Shown here piece after piece: positions 43,816 to 55,041 of a DNA stretch of 64,000 nt. The notes beneath the pieces were generated by a model that made no database searches, was not told where the DNA came from, and saw only the letters and a program-made list of their open reading frames with translations. Within the stretch, counting starts at the first letter, position 1. Each line of letters begins with the position of its first letter. The position numbers and the translations under genes are program-made. The stretch comes from Klebsormidium nitens (lineage: Eukaryota > Streptophyta > Klebsormidiophyceae > Klebsormidiales > Klebsormidiaceae). Location of the stretch: NCBI GenBank assembly GCA_000708835.1, contig DF237225.1, positions 50,784-114,783 of the forward strand, read 5' to 3'.

Positions 43816-46616
43816 TTATCCTGCCACTTTGAATTTCCCATTCCTACCTTCCCTGTGACAGCTCATGTGGCCCCCAAGGGCCGCCGACTGGAGGAACGTC
43901 AGCCCACAGAAGCGACACGTGTAGGCTGCCGGGCTTTCCACGCCCTTGCCCTCGTTTCTCGGCGCCGGCAAGGCTGGATGCACCGGCTCGCCCCAGGTGC
44001 TGACGTGGCGCTTCTGGGGCAGTCCGCGCCGCAGGTACTCGCCCGCTTCGTCAAAGCCCACGGTTTCTGCGTCCAAAAGAGAAAGGACGTCGGAAACTGT
44101 CCGCAATGCAGCAGTGTAGAGATTACAGCAGTGTAGAGAGGGACTTCTCGGCGCTCGTTTGATGAGAGCGACGCCAAAATCCTCTCTAAAGTGGGGCCGC
44201 ATTCTAGTATGCAAAAATTCGCCCTCGCTTTCATCCGTCGGCAAACGACTCAGGTGTCTGATCGACTTCTCACGGCCGGAATTGGTCAAACGGCTGACAG
44301 CTTGTGCCCGCAATGTCTTTCAATAATAAGACGAACTTCGAAGCATTTTCCTTCCTCGTACTGAAATAATGAAGGGCAGACTTGTTCCTCGAGCGTGCTT
44401 CTGTAGATCTTTCAAAGCTCGAGGCAGGGCTGTGCTGTTTCAGTTTTTGGTTTCAGTGACAGGCAGACCTCCTCAAGCCATTTAAGGACGGCATCTTGCA
44501 AAAAGCCCTCTCTTTGCTGCAAGCTCCAGAGTTCCAGGAACAGCATATTAAACCCCCATTTCTGTGCCTTCGCCTCTGATGATGAACATAGGGGACGCAA
44601 GCTCTGCAGAGACAGGTCAGTGCACTTCACCCACGCTCCACGTTTAATTGTAATTCATGACGGGACTTCAACAAAAGTCCGGCATTCTTTTCAAGCAAAA
44701 AGTGTACGTTCAGATCGGTTTTCACGGGACGTACCGTCCTCAGAAGCGACCCTTCTCTTTACGCTCGCAGAGTGCGGACGCTCCTCTGGCCTTGGCTGCC
44801 CCTCTCGCCATTCCCGACCGGTTCCCGGAAGCTCTTGCTCGGTCACACTTTGTTGCCCACAGCCAAAATCGCGCGTTCGATATTTCTGGGACACGGGAAT
44901 GCTCCCGGACACCTCACCAGCCCTCTCAGGATCCAGACTCCAAGTTCGAAGTAATTCCGGCTCCCTTGCTTCGGGGACCGACGCCCTGCGTGACGCAAGA
45001 CGCGGGCGCGCCCCCGTTAGATCGCCCCGCGTGCTACCGAAGCGCGACGCGGCCGCGTCCTCCGCTTCGCCGCCCGCGCTTTCTATCATCTCATGCTGCG
45101 GGACGGCCCCGTCCTCCAGTGCACCGCGCGCGAGGCTGTCAAACCCGCGCGGCAACGTGCCCGCGGCTTCCAGTCCTCCGCGGCCGCTCTGAGTCTCGGC
45201 CGCGGGCACCGCGCCCGATGGTCGACCGCGCGCGCTCGCGATGTCGCTCGCGGCCGCGCCGTTTTGTGATTGGCCGAGCCGCAGCGCAAAGCTTGGGTAC
45301 TCAGCCGCGGGCGGATTCCAGAGGAGGGGGGTTTGGGTAGGATTCTGGTCCCCGAGAGACAACCGGGCTACTCTCTCATCCTCCCAGGTCGGAATCACCG
45401 GTTCCGAAACACGCCCGTCGTGCACGGATCCCGCTTGCTCTGGAAACAGGCTCAGGGGCTGGACGTCTCTCAAATAATCGCCGTTCCTTTCTTCGCCTCT
45501 TTCTGTTTCCAGGCGACTAGAAATCCGCTGCTGCAGATGATCCGTCGCCACCAAGCCCGGCGCACGCATGGCCTCAAAGTCGGCGGTTCCGCTGGTCGCC
45601 ATTCTCCATCCTTCCGGCGGAACGGATTGGGCCCGCCCTCTGGCCGCAATGCCGAACGTCGCGCCTTCCGTTTCCGCACTGCCTTCCGCTTCCGCTCTCC
45701 AGCCGGATTCGTGTATCCTGTTCCTCTGAGAGGTTTGTATTGTTTCCGCTAGTCTCCCGTTCCCTTCCGCTCTTCTCTCCAATTCCCGCTCCGCTTCCGC
45801 TTCCAGTTCTTCCATCGGAAATTGCAGCGACAGCGAATCTTCTCCACACCTATGCCACGTGACATTCTGCCAGTCACTCTCTGCCCCCTCCGCGCAACGC
45901 TCTGGCGGCCGCGCCGCGCCACTCTCTTCCGAGCCGCGCGCGCACACCGCTGAATCCTTCGTTGGAATCTGGAACCGAAGAGCCGGGTTCGTCCCTACTG
46001 AGGAACCCAGGGAGACAATGGACGGCAGGTTTGAGTAGAACACGTCAGATGACGTCGCAGATGCGGCCATGCTCCATTCACCCGTATCCCTCCCTCGTCG
46101 GCCGCTAGAAAGTACCCCCCAGGGATCGCTGGCCCTGCTAAGCGGCTGCGCGACGCTTGGGTCGGACGGGTCCCAAAAGAAGCCCCGCGAGTTGTCGCCT
46201 CCCAAGGGCTTGTACCTAGGGAAAGTATGCATGGACCGGAGTGCCCGACGCTCCGTGTGATGATGTCGAACAGATTCGAACTTTTCCGCGGGGAAGGTGT
46301 TCGCGCGCGCGTAGATTCCTGACCTGGGAGGGAAGAGAGCTGGGCCGCTTCCCTTGGTTGCCAATTTTGAGGGGCCGGCCCCGTCGTGTTTTGCCGGGGG
46401 AGAGGACCGAGCAGCGCCAGGGGAGGGGGGGGTTGCTTCCAGCTCGGTTGACGAGAATGGCGGATAAAGTTCCAGAACCGGGAGAGATTTTACAGGCCAG
46501 CTGTGCGCGCGTGGATTTGGGTTGACATCCCCCTGGAAACCTTTCTCGATCTCGTTCCTCGGGCGCGAAGCTTTCACAGATTCGGTCCCGGCAGGAAACG
46601 GGGCAAGGACGGACAT
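43816..46616 (-). CDS. Long disordered protein with one C-terminal C2H2 zinc finger (QALGGH-like)
   Basis: Exons 46616-44735 and 44096-43816, 720 aa; the 638-bp intron is GT-AG in phase 1. Residues 1-627 are low-complexity, rich in Glu, Arg, Ser, Gly and Pro, with a Glu/Arg stretch (EELEAEAERELERR) and no recognised fold. The C-terminal exon encodes a finger at 688-708, C-x2-C-x12-H-x3-H, reading SAALGGHMSCH. It matches the plant QALGGH class with Ala in place of Gln, the residue usually needed for base contact in that class. A likely role is a nuclear DNA- or protein-binding regulator; the target is unknown. The N-terminal Met at 46616 is the first of the open frame, but an upstream exon cannot be excluded. 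Confidence 0.75.
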
Positions 46617-49526
46617 AGGATCGCTTCGAGCAGCCTCTCGTCTCCAGAGACGAGAGGCCTTCCTTTCTGTTTCACTGAGCCAAGGCCTGCAAACGAGAGC
46701 GAGCAGTCAATCCACGGTTTGGCAGGCGCTCTTGAAATAGACGGAGATTCCTGAGGATGAGCGCGGATTTATTAGTCAGTTCCTGCATCCATTCTACAGG
46801 CAGCAGAAATTCTCTATAGGATAAACATCTTTCGAAAAAACCATTGTAAGCGAAGGCCTCAATCTGCTAAGCTGGATAAAGGCACACCTCGAAGGAGACT
46901 CTATGGCTGATTTCTAAATATACTCAAGCATACAATCGTTTTTGGCTTTTTATCATCGTTCTATCTAGACAACAATGAATAGGCACTCATCCAAACTCGA
47001 AATTGATGTGCCTACAGGAAGGCTATTAGTAAGACAAATGAGGGACGTACGCGTCAGTAGGCGTTTCTTCTTCGCCCATCCTGTACGTGGAGTGGCAGTC
47101 AAAACTGCTCACCGACCACTTCTGGTAACTGCAAGAGGAGACACAAGGCTGAATGCACGAGCAAAGACAGTTTCCCGGTTTCCAAGTGCAACCTTCCTTT
47201 GCAGCGCAATCTCTCCCGCAAACTCGATCACTGCACCTTGAAACCTCGGGAGTCAAACTCCTTGAAAGATGGTCATACTTCCTGACAGGAACGAGGTTTA
47301 AGGGATTGGATGGCTTCTACGGTAGAGAACAAATGTCAGCACCTTTTACTTTCCAGGGACCTTTACATTAGGACTTGCGCTCCACCAACTCGATCTTGAA
47401 TTCCTGCTTCTCATTCCTTGAAAGTAAAGGCAAAGAGCTCTCCTCAATGTGTTCTTCCACTTGTACCTCAGGGCTGACGAGGCAATTCCAGAGGAAGCAA
47501 ATCCAATCAGTCAGGTTCTCAGCTGTTTGAAATCTTCGCAGCCCTGTCAAGCTTGTCCCACAGGAGGCGCTATCAATACATCATCCAGGTAAGATGCTGT
47601 CTTCCGCTCTTAAAAAGGAAGGATGCGGTGCTTACCCAAACTTCGACCACCAACCACGCCTGTGATCAGATCCTTGACTTCACCTTGTGTCCCGACTCCA
47701 TTCAACCGTAAATCACCTTCAAGCTCTCCGCTCTGAACGTCGTTCCCTCAGCTGAGCATTCAGAGCCTTCCGTCAGCTCTCGAAATCTCCCGGCTTGCAG
47801 ATCTAATGTCTCCGATGAGGTTGAGAAGCAGCTTCAGACCGTTACAACGAACATGCACAGCCCTACTATGGGATGCTGAGAAGTTCTGCCCGACAGGAAG
47901 CACAGTCAGCTATGGCTTTTGACTTCGTACCCGATACTCCCTTGTTCTCCTGAGAGAATGCTGCAGAAATGTCGCGCGCAGAGCGCCTGACACCTTTCCT
48001 GAGGATCTAGCTATATATGGAAGAGCCGCAAGCCGCATGGATTCAAGGTATCCGAAGTTTACCGAAGATGGCAGCTGTTTCAAAAGTGATTGCACCTACT
48101 ATGCAGTGAACTGATCTCAGAGAGCGCTGATGCAACGCATCATTGAAAATTGAGCTCAGCCTTAATCTAACGAGCCGACGCGCGACGAAGCTAGTTCATG
48201 ACAACACCTTTTGCTTTTTGAATCTCCAAGTGGCGCGAAAGGTGCAAGCTTATCAGGTAATCAGTCACGAGGCTAGGCTACCTGAAACGGCCACTGACGA
48301 TAATTTTGGCCTTTTCACAAGGGACATCGAGACTTCGAATTCGTTGGTTGAAACTAGTAGAACAAACCAGTCACCGACGACGTCTCGTCTTTGACCTCTT
48401 TCACGTCACGTGCGCCGGGCCTCGTGACATGTGCCAAAAGACCCACGACATGCAGCAATGAAAAATGCTCTCAGATGACAAGCACATGAGTGCGCAGGTC
48501 CAGCCCAGAACCAATGATGATGAGATGAGGTATCGAGGTCAGCAGCAGGCCAGTCCAATGTTTTTCGTGCATGCGTCGCCGGACGAGTTGAAGACAGGAG
48601 GGTCGAGAAGACAGGCCGGAGAGGTCCAGCTTGGTCTGCGCTTGAAATCTTCATTGGCGGAGGCCGGAACGGTGAATCTCAAGGGGATCCAAGTCGGGCC
48701 TCCCGGCCACCTGGTGGAGGGCACGCGAGCCCGGGCCACCCGGCCGCCTGCCGCGCCAGACCGGTCAAGCTTCCGCTGCGCTGCGCCAGAAGTAAGCTGT
48801 CGGATCGCACCCCTCGGCCGGAACCGGAGCGTCCCTCAGTTGCGGACACCACAAGACGGTATAATTATTGGACTAGCTAGGCTCGGAGTCGTGGCGCTGC
48901 CAGCCTGGGCCGGACTGGTCTGGATGGCCAGGCCCGTGGGCCACTCGGACACCGTCCGCAAGCGACTCGAGGAGCCTGCTGCACCAAACCCTAGAATTGT
49001 CCGCTGAGAGCGCCAGCCTACCATATGCATGCATTGGCATGAGCATGGGCTCCTTTCACAACATTCTGGAAAGCTAGCGAAGTGAGTTTACATTCACTTC
49101 TTGCTGGCTTTACATTGTTAGCAGTGGCCAATCCTGCATGGCAGCTATGCTTTGCAGAAGCTTTAGTTGACTGATATGTCAGGATGCCAGATCAATCGAG
49201 AAGCTGGAGCTCAAAGTCTAACATTGGGACGTGCCGCATTGACTGGACCTACTAAAGTTCGAACCGCAGTTGGCAGAGCTGCCCGTTCCAGCTCCTCTTT
49301 CGCATTATGAGTGAGAATTGCATTTTCGCACCAGTACATTTTTAGGTGCTCAGGACCCTCACCACAACCTGAAGTTTGCACCTCAGAAGTTGGTTTGCAG
49401 CTTGATAAGAGTGCACCAGCTGCCTCGTCAAAGCTTGAATTTGGATACTACCGAAAAGTGACGCCTGTAATCCAGCTATTGACGCACTCTTGTGGCTCTG
49501 AGATTGGCTGGCCTTCATTTCCATCC
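46617..49526. other. Intergenic region between divergent genes
   Basis: This holds the promoters of the C2H2 gene (-) and the B9-EF gene (+). A minus-strand frame around 47110-47256 is strikingly cysteine-rich (about ten Cys in 40 residues), but has no signal peptide or bordering exon. A 180-codon plus frame at 48465-49007 is compositionally biased and has no recognisable domain. Neither is called as a gene. Confidence 0.5.
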
Positions 49527-52500
49527 ATGGAAAAGTCGGGCCAAGCTCACAAGGCACATGGAGCTTCCCTGTTCATCTTTGGCAGCGTCCTGGGAGGAAC
49601 AGGTTTTAAGCCAGGCACTCTATGTAAGTGGAAGCTGGTGGCTGGGCGAGACTGGGTGCTGGTAGCTGGGGCAATCAGCGGGAGCACGCAGTGTGGCATG
49701 CCAGGAGGGGTGAGGTTCCAAAGCTCACTACTGTACCACCTTTTCTTGCCTTCATACAATCCTGAAAGTAGTTTTATCTTTTTAACCTGACTAAGAAAGT
49801 ACAGACAGAGTTCGCTTACAGCTAGTTCCTGATATTGTAAGAAATCTGTGATGCAGCGGTGGTCGCAGCTTTGAGCGGTTTAATCAAGGGTATTATGTCG
49901 AAAGCCCTGCCGAGACGGGTGCTTGATCACTTTCTGTTCCACAAGGAAGTGCTGATTGTGAACTTAGTTCGGCTTCTTTATCTGTTTCATCCTTAGGAGT
50001 CAGATTCCAGCAAAAGTACCCCTTATGACTTTTGAGAACCTATCTTCACAATTACCATCAAGAACGGCATTGATGAAAGGATCTCCGATCGATCAGGGCA
50101 GTGCAGGCTTGTGATGGTTTCGAAAGAATGTTTGCCCTTTGCAACATCTGTTAGAAATGCACAGTATGTACGATCATCCACAGGGGCGGTCATATGTGGC
50201 TAGCTGCAGTGCAGCCACTTCAGGTCCTCCAGAATAATGAGGTGAAAGGAGCCACTTAAATGCGTCCACTTGAACCCGCTAACTTTTTGGGAACTCATGT
50301 TTCAACTCCACTTGAAGCCGTTCTCCTCATCTCTCCCAGAGTCCTCTACTGCCGAACGCCTGTAATTGAGCACAAGCGTGCATGAAGTTAGAGCATTCAC
50401 CAAGGTTCAATGTTTAGCAGGCCGGTCCCAATCCTGAAGCTTTGTGAAAAGGTGATTTGGCAGAATTTCTTAAAAGCTTGCCCTCTCTCGTAGTCGAAAG
50501 TCAGTGCCTTTCGGCCGCAGGACGAGAAAAGCAATGTGAAACCATGAGAGACCTGACCACTAACCCATTTCTTAGGGCCAAAGATGCTGACACATTCCGG
50601 AATCGCTCCCTTGTTAGGGATTATGCACATCTGATCAGACGATGGGTGTCTTTTGCAACTAGGTAGAGGGAGACGATCTGGCGCTCTGGGAGCACCCACT
50701 CAATGTGCACTTCAAGACCCAGACGAGCCAGGGCTGGCCGAAGTTCTGCTTCACAGTCTTCCATCGCAGCCCGTACTTGGGACGGGACGAGTTCCGTGAG
50801 TGAAAGCTTGTGTTTTTCCAAGCTCCTAGCGGTTCAGTTTTTCAAAGACGTGGTACGATCCCATCGGCTCATAAGGTTGAATCAGTGGAAGGAATATGAT
50901 GTGAACAGTCGACTTGTGACACCTTTGTCAATTCAGACGTCCAACACCAAAATCCTTCAAGGTCGTAGAGAGTGACTTTTCCTGTCCGCTGCAATTCCTT
51001 CTCGACGACTCCTTCGTTCAAGTCCAACATGACTAGCTCATTCAGCGGATTGGCGTGATCTTTCTGAACGAGAACTGTAAAAAAAGGACCTGCAAACGGT
51101 ATGATCAGGAAGAAGCGAACAGGGGAATAGTCGGAAGCAAGACATATGCGGTTGGGCATCGTCCGAAGAAGGTGGAGAACAGGACGGAACAGGAACCAAG
51201 AATTGACGTCATATTTGACAGAAACAACGAACCTTCAGAAACAGAGAGACACACAGGATCACAAAAACACAGCAAGACAAGGAGAAAAGAGGCCGATAAC
51301 TGTTTCATGCAAGAAAGTAACGACAGACGGAACTTTGTCTTGAGCAGAGGCTTACGGCATCTGCGCTCTCCCGACCACCGCCGGGGACCACGAGCTGACC
51401 TGTCCGACGTGGCGGCCCAACGACCGGGGGAATCGTCGGGGGGACGAGATCGCGGGCTTCTTCACGGGGAACTTGCCCGAGCTTGCTGATGAGTCCTTTA
51501 TCCACGATCGAGACGAAGCCTTCAGGTGGGTACTTCAATACTTTTGGATCGCTTTTGAAGGGTTGTTTGTCGAGGTGCTGAGCCACGAGTGACAAAGGCC
51601 CCTATGATCATTGTTCTCGCTTAAACTCGTATCGAACGTGATTCGCTTTCAGGTTTTTTTGCGGTGCTTTTGACTTTGACCTCTTGGCTTTGCACATATT
51701 TGAGATCAAGATACTTCCAGTCATTGGCCTTTCAAGCCTCCATGGCAACAAGCACAGCGTTATTCCCTCGATTTGTTATAATGGACTCCGAAGCAATGTA
51801 ATGCGCATTCTCTCGTTACAACACCCTCCGACTTTGCGCAAACCAACTCATTGACCCTGATTCCCTCTCTGCTTGCCACGTGGCAGCGCCTCCATCCAGA
51901 CCGTCGGCATGGGCACGGTCCACCTCCGGCTGAGCCTCCTCTTTAAAGACTTCGACCATTACGCGCCGCTGTCCGGTCTGACACGTGGCGCCTTCTCGAG
52001 CGGCCTGCGCGCCTCGCGCAACTTCACGCGGAGGCGGGTGCGGGAAACCGGGCCTGACGCGGGCCTGACGCAAGAGGGGGCGGGTGCCTCGGGGGACGAA
52101 GCAACCGGGCAGGAGGAGCGGAATTCCGCTTTTCGGTCGCAACGGAAAGGGGAGGTGTCGGAAGGGGAGGAGCGGCGGCGGGCGCAGCTCGCGGACAGAA
52201 TGATTCGGACGGTTACTAGAAATAGGGTTAGGGACACCGACTCCGAAAGGGAGGGAGAGGGGTCTACCTTTGAGTCGAGGCGGCTGTCGAGGTCAGGGTC
52301 ACACAACCGGGCGGGTCTAGAATCGGGTTCGTCGACAGACCGGGTCACCGACAGAGTTACGAACAGGTTTGCGGACCGGTTTGAGACAGACAGGGTCAGC
52401 GAAAGGGTTACAGAGAAAACAACCGAGCGCCGCCAAAGCCGAAGGAGCTCTGACGTCACCTCCGATCGACTCCTCTCACCTGAAAGAGCAGCCGACTCGT

Positions 52501-55041
52501 CGTCCAGCCGAAGACGATCTTCATCCGGGGGGCCAGAGAGCAGGGTGCCCGACCCCCTCGCTTATGGGGAATCTCGCTCCAGGGGGCCAGAAAAGCGGGG
52601 TTCTGACCCTCCCAGCGAAGCCCGCGGAGTGTTCGCGCGACTGGGGCGATGCTTGGCGGAGGAGGGCGCGAGCGCGCGCGCGCTTTTCGAGGGCGCGGAC
52701 GCGGACGCGAGCGGCGCGCTCAGCCGGACGGAGCTGCGGCGGCTCGTGCAGCGGATTTTGCCGGGGGTGTCGGCTCGCGAGCTTCAATACGTTCAGGTCA
52801 GCTCTTTGGGCTTTCCATCTTCTCGGCAGGGCCAGTGGTTTTTGGCTCTTTTTGAATTTGTCAAATGAAAAAGAGCCGTGAAAGAACGTAGGCTTTGCGG
52901 GATCCTCGGCCCGCGAGCTCAGATGCGTTTAGGTGAGCTCTTAGGGGTTTCAGATTTTAGAGCTTTGAAAATCGAATGTTGAAGGATCGAAGCTGAAGCT
53001 GCGAGCGGGGTTTGCGGATTTACAGTGGAGCTACTGTCATTCCTCGCGAGAAACAGGCCGCTAAAGCTTATAGCACCACATCCAAAGCGAAAGCATCGGT
53101 GCGCAGTCCGTAATGCGGGCCAGAGATTCGCGCGTGTGCAAGCGAACCGTCGTCCTCATTCTGATCTGCTGCTGAGCAAACGTGATAAGGCAATCCCCCC
53201 CCACCAAAGATTGATAATGCATTGCGGCCTCAAAGAACCTGCTGCGAGTGCGGCGCCGGACGCGTCAGTTGGCCTTTGGGAAAATGGAATACGAGATTCA
53301 AATCGTAGAACAAACAATGTGCAAGAGCTGCCGATGTCGATTTGCTGAGGCGTTCTCTGCGGACGTCCGCAGCTCATGTTGGACGAGGGCGGCACCGGAC
53401 GCGTCACGTGGCCCGAGTTCGAGGCGCTTGTCCAGGCGTGCGCAAGCAGCGAGCAGGCGTCCCGGCAGCAGATCCGAGTCGGCTCCGCGGAAGCGGACGT
53501 TATGCGGACGCTGGTGAGCTAACATTGGATCGCCTTACGTCTCTGTAGCGCAACCTGCGGATTGGGAATACTCCTTGTAAGCAGCCGGTCCTTGTTCTAG
53601 TACGACCCGCCCGCATTTGCCCCCTGCTTTGGCGGCGGTGATGAAGCGGCAGCCTGAAGGAGTTTTTCAAGGGCGTTGAAGGAGACTCTGCCTGTAAAGC
53701 GAGGGACGCACTGCTCAAGGAGCATTTTAGTTCCGCTGATTATTTGAACTTCCATTCGCCGGTGTGAACTATGTTCCCGAAAGTCGCGGGAAAGCAGGTT
53801 TCGAGATTCCGGACAGCCACTGAGACGACTGCTTTGGGCGCTCGACGCGCTTATGAAGCCGAGATTCTAACGCGCTGCGTTCCCGTCGACATTGACAGCG
53901 TTTCATCGCGTCGGACGACCCGGCCCGTGTGCGCGCGCTGTTCGACCAGTACGACCGAGACAAGAGCGGTTATCTAGACCAGGTCAGCATGCCACGTAGC
54001 CTTTTCAGCTTTCTCTTTGAACGAGATTCGACCATTATGATCGAAACACAAAGCGGTTACCTTGACCGGGTCAGCACGCCACGTTGCCTTTTCAGCTTTC
54101 TATTTAATCGAATGCGACCAGTACGACCGAGACAAGCGCGGTTATCTAGAGCAGGTCAGCATGGCACCACCATCTCCTTCCTTTTCAACCGCTTCTTATA
54201 GCAGCTAAAATTGGTCTTCGGTCCGGTACGCGGCGTTCTTTCGGGGGGGATTCTCCGTTCCGTGCGTCGAAGATGCTTTGGAAGGCACTTTCGGTCAGCG
54301 ATCTCGAAGCGTTTGTGGACTGGCTTTTGCAGACTTGTCAAAAGGAGCACTACGTTGTGCGCTTGAGAGGGATGGTGTGATAGCGCGAAGCGAACGTTGA
54401 CGTTAGCTTATGGAGCGAGCAGCGACGGACGGTCGGCTTCTGTGTGAATACGACGCTTGAAAGTGTTGCTACGATTCCACGCACCTTGTGAGTGGGACGT
54501 CATGCGCTGGCTATTCTCTTCCGATCACATTGTCCTCGACTGGCATTCGAGGGATAGTTTGCGCATCCTTGATTTCCAGTGATCGATTGATGCAAGTCTG
54601 GCCTTGTGACAATATTTGGAAAGGATATGGCTCATCGCCCAAACCTATCCGTTTCGCGGTCTGCCTTCACCCCTCTGAATGCCACGCCTTCCCGGCTGAA
54701 GGCCGATCTGAAGGCCGATCTCCTCGTAGAATCTCTCGAGGAATGTGGGTGCTTTTGAACTCAAAGTGCTCACTCGTTTGCTTTTTATCTTGATTTGCTC
54801 AGAACCTCGAGCCACTTGTAACCCTCGGACTGTTTGGAAAGGCTTTGTCGGGCGTTATTGACCATGCAAATTGAAACGGTTGTTGACGCAGGCGGAGCTA
54901 CTATCAATGATCAGGGACCTGATGCCCCCCATGGACGTCCGAGACCGTCGATTCATCATCGCCAATCTCGCGTTCCGAATGGACGCGGACGGAGACGGGC
55001 GCATTCGATTGGACGAACTGCTTGGAAAGCTCAAGGAATAG
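49527..55041 (+). CDS. B9-domain (B9D2-like) ciliary transition-zone protein fused to four EF-hands
   Basis: Exons 49527-49709, 50663-50795, 51348-51525, 51887-52796, 53373-53513, 53899-53982 and 54892-55041; phases agree, 592 aa. Residues about 13-190 are a B9 domain: LCKWKLVAGRDW, WEHPLNVHFKT, GWPKFCFTVF, AYGICALPTTAG, LTCPTWRP and GTVHLRLSLLFKDFDHY follow the B9D2 order and match it better than B9D1. B9D1, B9D2 and MKS1 form the B9 complex of the ciliary gate. A basic, disordered linker with repeated T/D-D-R-V units follows. Four EF-hands come next: DADASGALSRTE (436-447), a degenerate DEGGTGRVTWPE (472-483), DRDKSGYLDQAE (534-545) and DADGDGRIRLDE (574-585). Exon 51887-52796 encodes both the end of the B9 domain and EF1, so the join is not an artefact of linking separate genes. 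The start at 49527 is the nearest in-frame ATG to the domain. Confidence 0.85.
52905..52945. repeat. Echo of the 3' edge of a B9-EF exon
   Basis: CGCGAGCTCAGATGCGTTTAG followed by GTGAGCTCTT repeats the end and donor of exon 51887-52796 at an offset of about 136 bp. It keeps a usable-looking GTGAGC donor but encodes no open continuation of the gene. Confidence 0.75.
53245..53285. repeat. Echo of the 5' edge of a B9-EF exon
   Basis: GCGGCGCCGGACGCGTCA and the following TGGCC repeat the beginning of exon 53373-53513 about 135 bp upstream, in the preceding intron. The acceptor is not preserved. Confidence 0.7.
54035..54165. repeat. Two further copies of an EF-hand exon end and donor
   Basis: The end of exon 53899-53982 (GGTTATCTAGACCAG followed by GTCAGCATGCCACG) recurs at about 54054-54085 and 54140-54165. 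CTTTTCAGCTTTCT occurs in the adjacent intron of the first two copies. The copies have small changes; both keep a GTCAGC donor-like sequence. Confidence 0.85.

Noticed and set aside
44657-45340. 227-codon plus-strand open frame
   Set aside because: It lies opposite the long GC-rich exon of the C2H2 gene and is Pro/Arg-rich, as expected for a shadow of an Arg/Glu/Ser-rich coding strand.
48465-49007. 180-codon open frame on the plus strand
   Set aside because: It has biased composition and no domain or splice-site support. The adjacent B9-EF gene does not need it, so it is treated as a chance frame.
51959-52459. 166-codon minus-strand frame
   Set aside because: It is a shadow of the basic linker exon of the B9-EF gene, which has phase-consistent splicing and a domain on the plus strand.
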